A stretch of 6,478 nt of DNA, from the NCBI GenBank assembly GCA_024691625.1, contig JAILNL010000146.1:1-6478 (forward strand). The letters are read 5' to 3'. Under the pieces are notes generated by a model that made no database searches, had not been told where the DNA came from, and saw only the letters and a list, made by a program, of their open reading frames with translations. Positions within the stretch are counted from its first letter, which is position 1; each line of letters starts with the position of its first letter. Shown piece after piece: positions 1-5,183 of this stretch. A program made the translations under genes and the position numbers. This DNA comes from Schwartzia sp. (in: firmicutes). GTDB lineage: Bacteria > Bacillota > Negativicutes > Selenomonadales > Selenomonadaceae.

Positions 1-1175
1 TGAATTTCCTAGACAGTATTACGGAGTCAATCTCGGGTCTTTCGGGCACGGGCGCAACAGTCATGGACGTTCTCGACCATCTTCCCAGAAGCCTCCTGCT
101 CTGGCGCAGTCTTACCAACTGGGTTGGAGGCCTCGGTATCATCGTCATATTTATGGCGCTCCTTCCGCAGTTCGGACGCGGCGCCGTCTACATGATGCAG
201 GCGGAGTCCACGGGACCGACAAAGGAACGCCAGCTCCCCCGTATAAAGGACAATGCGGCGGCACTGTTCAAAATCTATCTGTCCTTTACCGTAGTATGCG
301 GTATAGTCTACGTCCTTTGCGGAATGTCCCTTTATGACGCGGTCAATCACGCACTGACCACCATAGCCACAGGCGGATTTTCCACCCAGGGCAGCAGCTT
401 TATCTATTACGACAATCCGCTCCTTGAGGCGTGGGCAGTCTTTTTTATGGTTATAGCCAGCGGCAGCTTCGGAATGTACGTCATGGCATGGCGCCATGGC
501 GGCAAGATAATACTCAGAAACACCGAGTTCAAGGTGTTTTTGGCAGTATTTGCAGTGGCGACCGTACTCGTTACGGCAGACCTTGTCACAGAGATGGGCA
601 TGGATATTCCGCAGTCCCTCAGGTACGCGTCTTTTCAGGTGGCCGCGCTTTTCTCCACCACGGGATATGTATCAAACGACTTTGACCTGTGGCCGTCTTT
701 TTCAAAATCCGTGCTGCTGTTTTTGATGTTTGTTGGCGGCTGCGGCGGTTCCACGGCTGGCGGACTCAAAGTCATGCGCCTCGTCGTTCTCATCAAGATG
801 GTCAGAGCGGCGGCGTGGCAGAAACTTCACCCGCAGATTGTCGCCCACGTGCGCATGAACGGAAATATCATGCCGCCTGAGGTGCTCTATGGTATCGCGC
901 GCCACTTCTTCATCTATGTAATGCTTGACGTGCTTTTTGCCTTTGCCATGATACTGGACGGCATCTCCATGATTGACGCGGTCAGCGTGGCAGTATCTAC
1001 AATGGGAAGTGTCGGCCCGGGCTTCGGTATCGCGGGCGCGACCAGTACATACGCGCTCCTTCCTGATTTTTCAAAGGTAGTGGCATGCTTTGCAATGTTC
1101 CTCGGACGTCTTGAGATTTTCACGGTACTGGCGCTTTTGCAGCCTGAGTTTTGGCGTTGGCACAAGGCCTGGTGA
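1..1175 (+). CDS. trkH: TrkH-family K+ uptake transporter membrane subunit (5' partial)
   Basis: This is the membrane subunit of a Trk/Ktr-type potassium uptake system, which normally works with a cytoplasmic NAD-binding TrkA/KtrA subunit. The frame is open to the left edge (first full codon at base 3), so the ATG at 63 is internal; 390 residues are visible of a usual 450-490. Pore-loop signatures are present: ESISGLSGTGATV at the start, TTIATGGFSTQG around base 360, FSTTGYVSNDF around 655, and STMGSVGPGFG around 1000. These are the second- to fourth-quarter selectivity segments plus the one at the edge. The hallmark GGCGGSTAGGLKVMRL lies near 737-785, and the C-terminal LGRLEIFTVLALLQPEFWR is typical of the family. 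Any partner trkA would lie upstream, out of view. The stop codon lies inside the left arm of the first downstream repeat. Identification is secure; the exact Trk versus Ktr subgroup is not. Confidence 0.95.
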   Translation, partial: NFLDSITESISGLSGTGATVMDVLDHLPRSLLLWRSLTNWVGGLGIIVIFMALLPQFGRGAVYMMQAESTGPTKERQLPRIKDNAAALFKIYLSFTVVCGIVYVLCGMSLYDAVNHALTTIATGGFSTQGSSFIYYDNPLLEAWAVFFMVIASGSFGMYVMAWRHGGKIILRNTEFKVFLAVFAVATVLVTADLVTEMGMDIPQSLRYASFQVAALFSTTGYVSNDFDLWPSFSKSVLLFLMFVGGCGGSTAGGLKVMRLVVLIKMVRAAAWQKLHPQIVAHVRMNGNIMPPEVLYGIARHFFIYVMLDVLFAFAMILDGISMIDAVSVAVSTMGSVGPGFGIAGATSTYALLPDFSKVVACFAMFLGRLEIFTVLALLQPEFWRWHKAW

Positions 1176-1191
1176 TTTTTCCGTCATGCTG

Positions 1192-1280
1192 TGTCAGCGG
1201 ACGCTCGACGTAGCGATACTACGCTGTCGCATCCGCTTCCTTGCCTGACGAAAAAATCATTGGGATTAAACATCATGCTT
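1192..1280 (+). repeat. Repeat unit A1
   Basis: Unit A1 has the stem CGTAG (1209-1213) / CTACG (1219-1223) with loop CGATA. It continues through CGA/TCG to the outer arm AGCGGACG (1196-1203) against CATCCGCT (1230-1237), which has one mismatch that is absent from A2. Confidence 0.85.
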
Positions 1281-1380
1281 TGTCATCAGCCGCTTGACGT
1301 AGTTTTACTACGCCGTCGCGACTGCTTCCTCGCCTGACGAAAAAATCATCAGGTATGTTTAGTCTGGTTTTCGTATACGT
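1281..1380 (+). repeat. Repeat unit B1
   Basis: Unit B1 is a type-B copy: stem CGTAG / CTACG around a TTTTA loop at 1298-1312, with the tail GAAAAAATCATCAGG. It is framed by GATTAAACAT (1264-1273) and ATGTTTAGTC (1355-1364), which are inverted copies of each other at 9 of 10 positions. Confidence 0.8.
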
Positions 1381-1476
1381 TGTCAGCGGACGCTCGACGT
1401 AGCGATACTACGCTGTCGCGTCCGCTTCCTTGCCTGACGAAAAAATCATTGGGATTAAACCTCATGCATCATGCTT
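1381..1476 (+). repeat. Repeat unit A2
   Basis: Unit A2 is nearly identical to A1 (one base difference in the first 80). That difference makes the outer arm pair AGCGGACG / CGTCCGCT perfect. It carries the extra CTCATGC before the next unit. Confidence 0.85.
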
Positions 1477-1576
1477 TGTCATCAGCCGCTTGACGTAGTT
1501 TTACTACGCCGTCGCGACATCTTCCTAGCCTGACGAAAAAATCATCAGGTATGTTTAGGCTGGTTTTCGTATACGT
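1477..1576 (+). repeat. Repeat unit B2
   Basis: Unit B2 is a second type-B copy, 100 bp long, differing from B1 at four positions. The central hairpin is unchanged. Confidence 0.8.
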
Positions 1577-1640
1577 TGTCAGCATCAGCTCGACGCAGCG
1601 ATACTGCGACTTCGTGGTTGTTTCCTTGTCTGGTGAAAAA
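1577..1640 (+). repeat. Repeat unit A3 (divergent, shortened)
   Basis: Unit A3 is the last and most diverged A-type copy. The stem is CGCAG (1594-1598) / CTGCG (1604-1608) around the same CGATA loop. Relative to A1 and A2, both sides of one base pair have changed (T-A to C-G), so pairing is kept. The right outer arm and the TGACGAAAAAATC tail are degenerate (TGGTGAAAAAATC). Confidence 0.75.
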
Positions 1641-1672
1641 ATCCCTCGGCACGTAAAGTTGGAGTCATTTAA

Positions 1673-1765
1673 GAAGCCTTCTCCTTTAGGGGTGTGAACA
1701 TGCCAGTGACATGTTCACTTGGCACCCGAAGGGTGACGGATGAGGTGTACCCCAAAGTACCTTCT
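1673..1765. repeat. Cluster of inverted repeats; possible intergenic element or structured RNA
   Basis: Three dyads stand in a row. GTGAACATG (1694-1702) / CATGTTCAC (1710-1718) is a perfect 9-bp stem with a 7-base loop. CACCC (1723-1727) / GGGTG (1731-1735) has a GAA loop. AGG-TG-TAC (1743-1750) / GTACCT (1757-1762) has a small bulge. The first loop, GCCAGTGA (1702-1709), can also pair with TCAC-T-TGGC (1715-1723), which would exclude the first stem. The flanks (GAAGCCTTCTCC at the left, CGAAGGGTGACGGATGAGG at the right) recall a dispersed intergenic palindrome of gut Firmicutes, but this is memory and I could not check it. Confidence 0.5.
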
Positions 1766-1807
1766 ATCTACGCACCTGGTAAATATTTATACAACTTAGT
1801 TAATATT

Positions 1808-1836
1808 AAGGCTGGCAGACGCCGGCCTTTTCTGTT
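1808..1836 (+). terminator. Intrinsic terminator upstream of the HTH gene
   Basis: GGCTGGC (1810-1816) pairs with GCCGGCC (1821-1827), with one G-U pair as RNA and an AGAC loop. AA and TT extend the stem, and TTTTCTGTT follows. It points rightward and would stop any transcript coming through the repeat region. It could also act as an attenuator if transcription of the next gene starts further upstream. Confidence 0.65.
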
Positions 1837-1841
1837 ATACT
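1812..1841 (+). promoter_or_regulatory. Extended -10 promoter for the HTH gene
   Basis: The -10 box TATACT (1836-1841) carries an upstream TG (1833-1834) at the extended -10 position. A weak -35, CTGGCA (1812-1817), matches four of six positions at 18 bases spacing and lies inside the terminator stem. The start site would fall near 1848, giving a leader of about 27 bases before the ATG at 1875. Confidence 0.55.
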
Positions 1842-1874
1842 TTAGTTATCGTAACAATAACGGAGGCGATACAA

Positions 1875-2483
1875 ATGCTTATCACGGGGGAACACAAACT
1901 TGCCATCGGACGTCTGGATCTTTCATCTATTAACACAGGCGCACGTAAAAGACTGGCACGTAAAATCGTAGACGTGGACAACGTGTATCTTTTAAATCTC
2001 AACAGGGAAAAGGGAATCCTGCTGGTGCTTGCCGTGGAGGGCGATACATGGAAGCTCATAGAGGACACGGCTGCCGACCCGCAGAAGGGCTTCAGCGAAA
2101 TCTACCGCGAATCATCTATAGACCGTGAAGGCATTGAAATAATCGTACGCGCGGCACAGAGTCAGCTTGCGCGCTCTCCCGGACGTCCTGCCCAGTACAA
2201 GGATGCTCAGGAGGGACAGGAAATTTTTGTCGCTCATATATATGAGGGAAAACCAATCCGTCAGATTGCGAAGGAAATGCATATGAGCCCGTCGACAGTA
2301 CAGAAAATATTAAACCGCGTGCGGCTCCATGTGGCAGACGACCTTGTAAACGGAGTCCTGCCCCTTGACCCCGAGTCGGGAACATACGCGCAGAGTCTTG
2401 AGGTTCTCCGCTGGGCGGTAAAGAACAGCACAGGGGAAAAGCAGGATAAATACCGCACATTTTTGCACAGTGTTTTAATGTAA
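1875..2483 (+). CDS. Protein with resolvase/Hin-type helix-turn-helix, no recombinase domain
   Basis: The protein has 202 residues. The start is fixed by GGAGG at 1862-1866, eight bases before the ATG. Residues about 103-150 resemble the DNA-binding end of Hin-type serine recombinases: the GRP turn (103-105), then KPIRQIAKEMHMSPSTV (126-142) as a helix-turn-helix followed by a basic tail. The N-terminal 100 residues lack the serine-recombinase signature (no Y-x-R-V-S-T motif, no catalytic Ser context) and I do not recognise them. The C-terminal 50 residues are also unassigned. It therefore probably binds DNA, perhaps as a regulator, but cannot recombine it. It lies 84 bases upstream of the NlpC-like gene on the same strand and may be cotranscribed with it. 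An alternative is a phage- or element-derived DNA-binding protein. The HTH call is fairly secure; the role is unknown. Confidence 0.8.
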   Translation: MLITGEHKLAIGRLDLSSINTGARKRLARKIVDVDNVYLLNLNREKGILLVLAVEGDTWKLIEDTAADPQKGFSEIYRESSIDREGIEIIVRAAQSQLARSPGRPAQYKDAQEGQEIFVAHIYEGKPIRQIAKEMHMSPSTVQKILNRVRLHVADDLVNGVLPLDPESGTYAQSLEVLRWAVKNSTGEKQDKYRTFLHSVLM

Positions 2484-2491
2484 TCCATATG

Positions 2492-2521
2492 TTACAAAAA
2501 TAACGACATAAACGTGATACT
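2492..2521 (+). promoter_or_regulatory. Possible weak promoter for the NlpC/P60-like gene
   Basis: TTACAA (2492-2497) and GATACT (2516-2521) each match four of six consensus positions with an 18-base spacer. It is the best candidate in the 84-base gap, but it is weak. Readthrough from the preceding gene is equally plausible, since no terminator lies between them. Confidence 0.25.
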
Positions 2522-2567
2522 GGTGCTAGGGAGAATCGTATCGCGTATATCGGGGAGGATGGATTCA

Positions 2568-3881
2568 ATGAAACGAATATGCTTCTGCCTGCTGTGCCTC
2601 TGGCTGCTTTTGCCTGCAGGCGGACATGCGGCGTCCATGATGGAGGCGGCGTATTGGGAAGCAAGGGCGGGCTCTCTGGGTGATGTTCAGGTGGCGACCC
2701 GTGAGGAAATACGGGGAATGAACGCAGCCATCCGCGAAAAGGACGACTTTTCTGTAGACCTTGCGACATATCCCGAGGAGCTTTCCGCGGAAACGGTACG
2801 GGGCTTCATAAGGGAACTTACCCCTTCAGGCGCGGGACTCTCCACACGGGACGAAAACGGAGCAGAGCACCGCGTAACGCCTCAGGACGAAGAAGAGTTG
2901 CTTTCTCTTCGCGGTGATGATGACATTACAAAGCCGGTGGCGGTGCGTTATGCAATTACGGTTACACGCACAAACCTCCGCTTTCTTCCTACGGAGCAGG
3001 CATGGTTTGATGCCGCAGGCTCCAGAAAAGAAGACCGCCTGCAGGGGACTGCGGCTGATCCGGCAGAGCCTGTTGCTGTTCTCGCTGACAGCGAAGATAA
3101 AAAATACTGCTTTGTGCAGATGAGAAACTACAGGGGCTGGGTGGAGAAAAAAACTCTCGCCTTTACCGACCGTGCGGTATGGCTCTCATATGTATCCCCC
3201 GACAGATTCCTCGTGGTGACGGTGAATCTCGCAACGGTACAGACGCACGGAGACCATAAGGAAATATTCCAGATGGGAAGCCGTATTCCGCTGCTGGGAC
3301 ATGCATGGCAGGTGTGGACGGTTCGTATACCCCGCGCTGATGCCTCGGGCCGACTGGAGGAACAGAAGGTTGCAATTCCCCATGATGTGAAAATGTTCCA
3401 CGAAGGATATCTTTCGTATACCACAAACAATCTCGTGCGCCAGTCCTTCCGCTTCATCGGCGATGTGTACGGCTGGGGCGGGCTTGATAACAGCGTGGAC
3501 AGCTCCGCGCTGGCAGCAGATGTCTACAGAACTGTAGGCATAGAGCTGCCCCGTGACAGTGCAAGACAGGAAATGGCAATGAGCCATATTGTTAAGCTTC
3601 CGGAGATACTCACGGAGGCAGAACGTATCCCTGTAATAGCCACGGCTATGCCGGGCAGCCTTCTCTTCCAGCCGGGACAGGTCTCCGTGCTTCTCGGAAC
3701 TACTACAGAAGGAAAGCCAATGGTGCTGCAGGCGCTCTACAGCTACGGAACAAAGGGAACTAACGGCGACGAGGTACAGTACCCATGCCGCGTGCTCCTT
3801 TCCAGCCTGAACCTCCTCGGTGAAGACGGCAGAACCTTCTGCCGCAGACTCACAAGCGTGGGCACTATGATACCCGAATAA
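2568..3881 (+). CDS. Secreted SH3 / NlpC-P60 family protein with degenerate active site
   Basis: The protein has 437 residues from the ATG at 2568, chosen because GGGGAGG (2552-2558) sits nine bases upstream; the in-frame ATG at 2559 abuts that site. A signal peptide covers residues 1-22 (KR, hydrophobic LLCLWLLLP, then GHAA before S) and there is no lipobox, so export to the periplasm is expected. Residues about 60-85 (VDLATYPEELSAETVRGFI) fit the N-terminal stabilising domain. Residues 125-200 fit the first SH3-like domain (RTNLRFLPTE, DRLQGTAADPAEPVAVL, NYRGWV), a second SH3 follows to about 285, and NlpC/P60 fills 290-437 (VYGWGG, ELPRDSARQ). This architecture is known from gamma-D-glutamyl-diamino acid peptidases that cut cell-wall peptides. 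Here the catalytic Cys of D-C-S-G is Ser312 (DSSA), the His of P-G-H-V is Gln371 (PGQV), and the third polar residue is Gln388. I infer a non-catalytic peptidoglycan-binding or scaffold role. Confidence 0.88.
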   Translation: MKRICFCLLCLWLLLPAGGHAASMMEAAYWEARAGSLGDVQVATREEIRGMNAAIREKDDFSVDLATYPEELSAETVRGFIRELTPSGAGLSTRDENGAEHRVTPQDEEELLSLRGDDDITKPVAVRYAITVTRTNLRFLPTEQAWFDAAGSRKEDRLQGTAADPAEPVAVLADSEDKKYCFVQMRNYRGWVEKKTLAFTDRAVWLSYVSPDRFLVVTVNLATVQTHGDHKEIFQMGSRIPLLGHAWQVWTVRIPRADASGRLEEQKVAIPHDVKMFHEGYLSYTTNNLVRQSFRFIGDVYGWGGLDNSVDSSALAADVYRTVGIELPRDSARQEMAMSHIVKLPEILTEAERIPVIATAMPGSLLFQPGQVSVLLGTTTEGKPMVLQALYSYGTKGTNGDEVQYPCRVLLSSLNLLGEDGRTFCRRLTSVGTMIPE

Positions 3882-3889
3882 AGAATAGA

Positions 3890-3926
3890 AAAAAGCTGCC
3901 TTTCCTAATGGGAAAGGCAGCTTTTT
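3890..3926. terminator. Bidirectional intrinsic terminator
   Basis: GCTGCCTTTCC (3895-3905) pairs perfectly with GGAAAGGCAGC (3911-3921) around a TAATG loop. AAAAA lies on the left and TTTTT on the right. It lies 8 bases after the NlpC-like stop and 64 bases after the end of the convergent CPCC gene, so it can serve both. Confidence 0.92.
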
Positions 3927-3990
3927 ATTGCATGGGTGATTGTGGTAAATGAAGGTTTTATCCAAAGCCATATATTTAATCGCTTGTTTA

Positions 3991-4191
3991 TCAATATACG
4001 GCTCTACCTTCTTTGAATGCTTTTTTTGCTTCGTTCAATGACATTTTATTCGCCCCGCCTCTATAGTCAGGGTCTGCTTCCTGAACGATATCTTCTTCCC
4101 AGCCACAGTAAACGCAAACATCAGAAGCTCCTTCTTCTTCTTTTCCCTTTTTTCCGCAACAGGGACAAATGTATTCAAGCTTCTCAGTCAA
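3991..4191 (-). CDS. Small CPCC cysteine-rich protein
   Basis: This 66-residue protein matches the cysteine-rich CPCC family: CPCCGKKG at residues 9-16, CVYCGWEED at 26-34, then DPDYRGGANKMSLNEAKKAF. The two C-x2-C pairs (Cys9/Cys12 or Cys11/Cys12, with Cys26/Cys29) look like a zinc-ribbon site. The family is short, widespread and uncharacterised, so no function is assigned. Translation starts at TTG (4191-4189): AAGGAG (4207-4202) lies ten bases upstream, an in-frame TGA sits one codon before the TTG, and the next Met is near the C-terminus. It follows the Bax inhibitor-1-like gene by 63 bases on the same strand with no terminator between, so the two are probably cotranscribed. Confidence 0.85.
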   Translation of the reverse strand: MTEKLEYICPCCGKKGKEEEGASDVCVYCGWEEDIVQEADPDYRGGANKMSLNEAKKAFKEGRAVY

Positions 4192-4254
4192 GTTTCAAAT
4201 TCTCCTTACTGGTGTTCATATCTGACTTTGATTTCCATGCGCGTTTGGGCTGTC

Positions 4255-4983
4255 TTATTTTCGCATAGTTCTCAGTAATTCCAAGATGCGTATATACAGC
4301 CAAATAAGTGTGACCAAGAGAGAGAAAGCACAAACCCATTCGTATTCTTTAGGAAGCCCTGCTTCGACTGTTTCCTTAATTTGTTCGTAATCGACGAAGA
4401 GGCTCATTGTCGCGACGCCGATGACAAGCACATCAATCATGATGCCGACGATTCCGGATTCAAAAAACTCAAAATTGACACCGAAGAAATACGCTGCGAC
4501 CAGTTTGCCGATACTGAAAATCAGTACGGTAAACAGCGCCGTCGTCGTAACCTTTACAAAGGTGCTGTCGACCTTGACGATACCTTTCCCGAATACAAAC
4601 AATGCACCCAATGCGACGGCGAATGTCAGCATGACTGCTTGGATTACAATGTCTGGATATTCCATTTCTAACATGTATGAGAGCCCGCCCAGTGCCATTC
4701 CTTCAAGAATGGCATAAGCAGGCGTCAGCGTTGGCGCGAAGGTTGGTTTGAAGGATATCACTAAACCCGTAACTAATGCCATTACACTCGAAACAAGCAC
4801 GGCAACAGGAGTTGCGTATCCTGTTGCGATAACACCGGCCGCAGCCGCGATGACGAGAACGAGCATCGCAAGCTCTTTTTGGATGACTCCGTTATATGTC
4901 GCTTTTTCGTAAGAGACTTCGGCGAGTCTTTCTGCATTATCTTCTTGAAACGCCTTGATGCGTTTTATTGCGGGGTTTTCCAT
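4255..4983 (-). CDS. Bax inhibitor-1/YccA family membrane protein
   Basis: This is a 242-residue integral membrane protein with about seven hydrophobic segments (residues near 38-55, 58-77, 88-106, 112-132, 146-168, 176-197 and 216-237) and a charged 35-residue cytoplasmic N-terminus. The C-terminal part is diagnostic of the bacterial Bax inhibitor-1 branch: MSLFVDYEQIKETVEAGLPKE followed by EYEWVCAFSLLVTLIWLYIRIL. Asp184, Asp198 and Glu200 are candidate members of the acidic cluster that acts as a pH-sensitive calcium-leak gate in characterised homologues such as YetJ. That role is inferred here, not shown. The start at 4983 has GGAGG eight to nine bases upstream; a longer frame to 5034 lacks a ribosome site and would overlap the promoter. 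It is first in a unit with the CPCC gene. The family call is secure; the physiological role is not. Confidence 0.92.
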   Translation of the reverse strand: MENPAIKRIKAFQEDNAERLAEVSYEKATYNGVIQKELAMLVLVIAAAAGVIATGYATPVAVLVSSVMALVTGLVISFKPTFAPTLTPAYAILEGMALGGLSYMLEMEYPDIVIQAVMLTFAVALGALFVFGKGIVKVDSTFVKVTTTALFTVLIFSIGKLVAAYFFGVNFEFFESGIVGIMIDVLVIGVATMSLFVDYEQIKETVEAGLPKEYEWVCAFSLLVTLIWLYIRILELLRTMRK

Positions 4984-5014
4984 ATAATTTCCTCCTTTGT
5001 TTTGGAACAAAAAG

Positions 5015-5023
5015 ATTATACCA
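5015..5023 (-). promoter_or_regulatory. Extended -10 promoter for the Bax inhibitor-1-like gene
   Basis: On the minus strand TGG-TATAAT (5023-5015) is a consensus -10 with an extended TG. No good -35 lies at 16-18 bases (TAATCA is the best, three of six), which is common for extended -10 promoters. GTGAC occurs twice, eleven bases apart, just upstream (5046-5060). Confidence 0.6.
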
Positions 5024-5118
5024 CAAGAGTGCAAGTTTGATTATGGTCACATTTGTCACCCTTGTATGGGATTTTTTTCTCGGGTTAAATAATGTTTGTT
5101 TTGAGAGCAATCTTATCC

Positions 5119-5147
5119 TTGAAAAACTTTGTTGATACAAATACACT
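5119..5147 (+). promoter_or_regulatory. Promoter for the Fic gene
   Basis: TTGAAA (5119-5124) and TACACT (5142-5147) are separated by exactly 17 bases. The start site would be near 5154, leaving a leader of about 30 bases before the GTG at 5184. The -10 is also the left arm of a perfect inverted repeat. Confidence 0.5.
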
Positions 5148-5162
5148 ATTATTGGAGTGTAT
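5141..5162. promoter_or_regulatory. Perfect inverted repeat over the Fic gene -10 (operator candidate)
   Basis: ATACACT (5141-5147) and AGTGTAT (5156-5162) are exact reverse complements around eight bases. Centre spacing is 15 bp. The position, on the -10 box and the expected start site, suits a repressor site. A short T-run follows, so a weak RNA hairpin is the alternative. Confidence 0.45.
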
Positions 5163-5183
5163 CTTTTTGCAGGGAGGGATACT

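Larger units (their letters stand above)
1173..1640. repeat. Tandem array of five alternating A/B palindromic units (REP-like)
   Basis: Five units start at 1192, 1281, 1381, 1477 and 1577, anchored on TGTCAG or TGTCAT. The order is A1-B1-A2-B2-A3, giving an A+B super-repeat of 189 then 196 bp; the 7-base difference is an extra CTCATGC near 1461-1467. A1 and A2 differ at one base over 80, and B1 and B2 at four over 100, so the duplication is recent or homogenised. Each unit contains a central hairpin (CGTAG or GCAG arm, 5-base loop, CTACG or CTGCG arm) with a 3-base bulge on the right side, inside weaker outer arms. Each ends in TTCCT-n-GCCTGACGAAAAAATCAT or a close variant. Repetitive extragenic palindromes are the nearest known class. 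The function is unknown; roles as transcript terminator, mRNA stabiliser or protein-binding array are all possible. Confidence 0.9.
1176..1874. other. 699-base gene-free region, dense in repeats and hairpins
   Basis: No credible coding sequence was found here. The left two thirds (to about 1640) are five tandem palindromic units. Bases 1673-1765 hold another cluster of inverted repeats. Bases 1808-1841 hold an intrinsic terminator followed at once by a promoter for the gene at 1875. The stretch 1641-1672 and the AT-rich stretch 1766-1807 show nothing I can name. A possible reading frame at 1694-1933 starts inside a palindrome, has no ribosome site and runs into the real gene in another frame. 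Confidence 0.8.

Noticed and set aside
27..497. 156-residue minus-strand ORF antisense to trkH
   Set aside because: The trkH frame shows unmistakable family motifs here; the antisense frame shows none.
1192..1640. CRISPR array
   Set aside because: The repeated units are 89-100 bp and abut one another; there are no short repeats with unique spacers and no cas genes.
1694..1718. LexA/SOS box
   Set aside because: The GAAC...GTTC halves are 13 bases apart instead of 4, so the Firmicute consensus is not met.
1694..1933. 79-residue plus-strand ORF starting at GTG
   Set aside because: It starts inside a perfect palindrome, has no ribosome site, spans a terminator and promoter, and overlaps the real gene in another frame.
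1875..2483. Calling this gene an active resolvase or invertase
   Set aside because: Only the DNA-binding end matches; the catalytic serine domain motifs are missing.
2116..2769. 217-residue minus-strand ORF
   Set aside because: It is antisense to two well-supported genes, rich in Pro, Ser and Arg with no recognisable family, and has no ribosome site; it is a shadow of the GC-rich coding strand.
3186..3971. 261-residue minus-strand ORF antisense to the NlpC-like gene
   Set aside because: It crosses the strong bidirectional terminator, has atypical composition (many Cys and His without a pattern) and no family resemblance.
4984..5034. Longer start for the Bax inhibitor-1-like protein at 5034
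   Set aside because: The extension would cover the TGGTATAAT promoter and the GGAGG site, and it has no ribosome site of its own.
5157..5183. Earlier GTG start for the Fic protein
   Set aside because: It lies within the operator-like dyad near the predicted transcription start and lacks a ribosome site; GTG at 5184 follows GGGAGGG.
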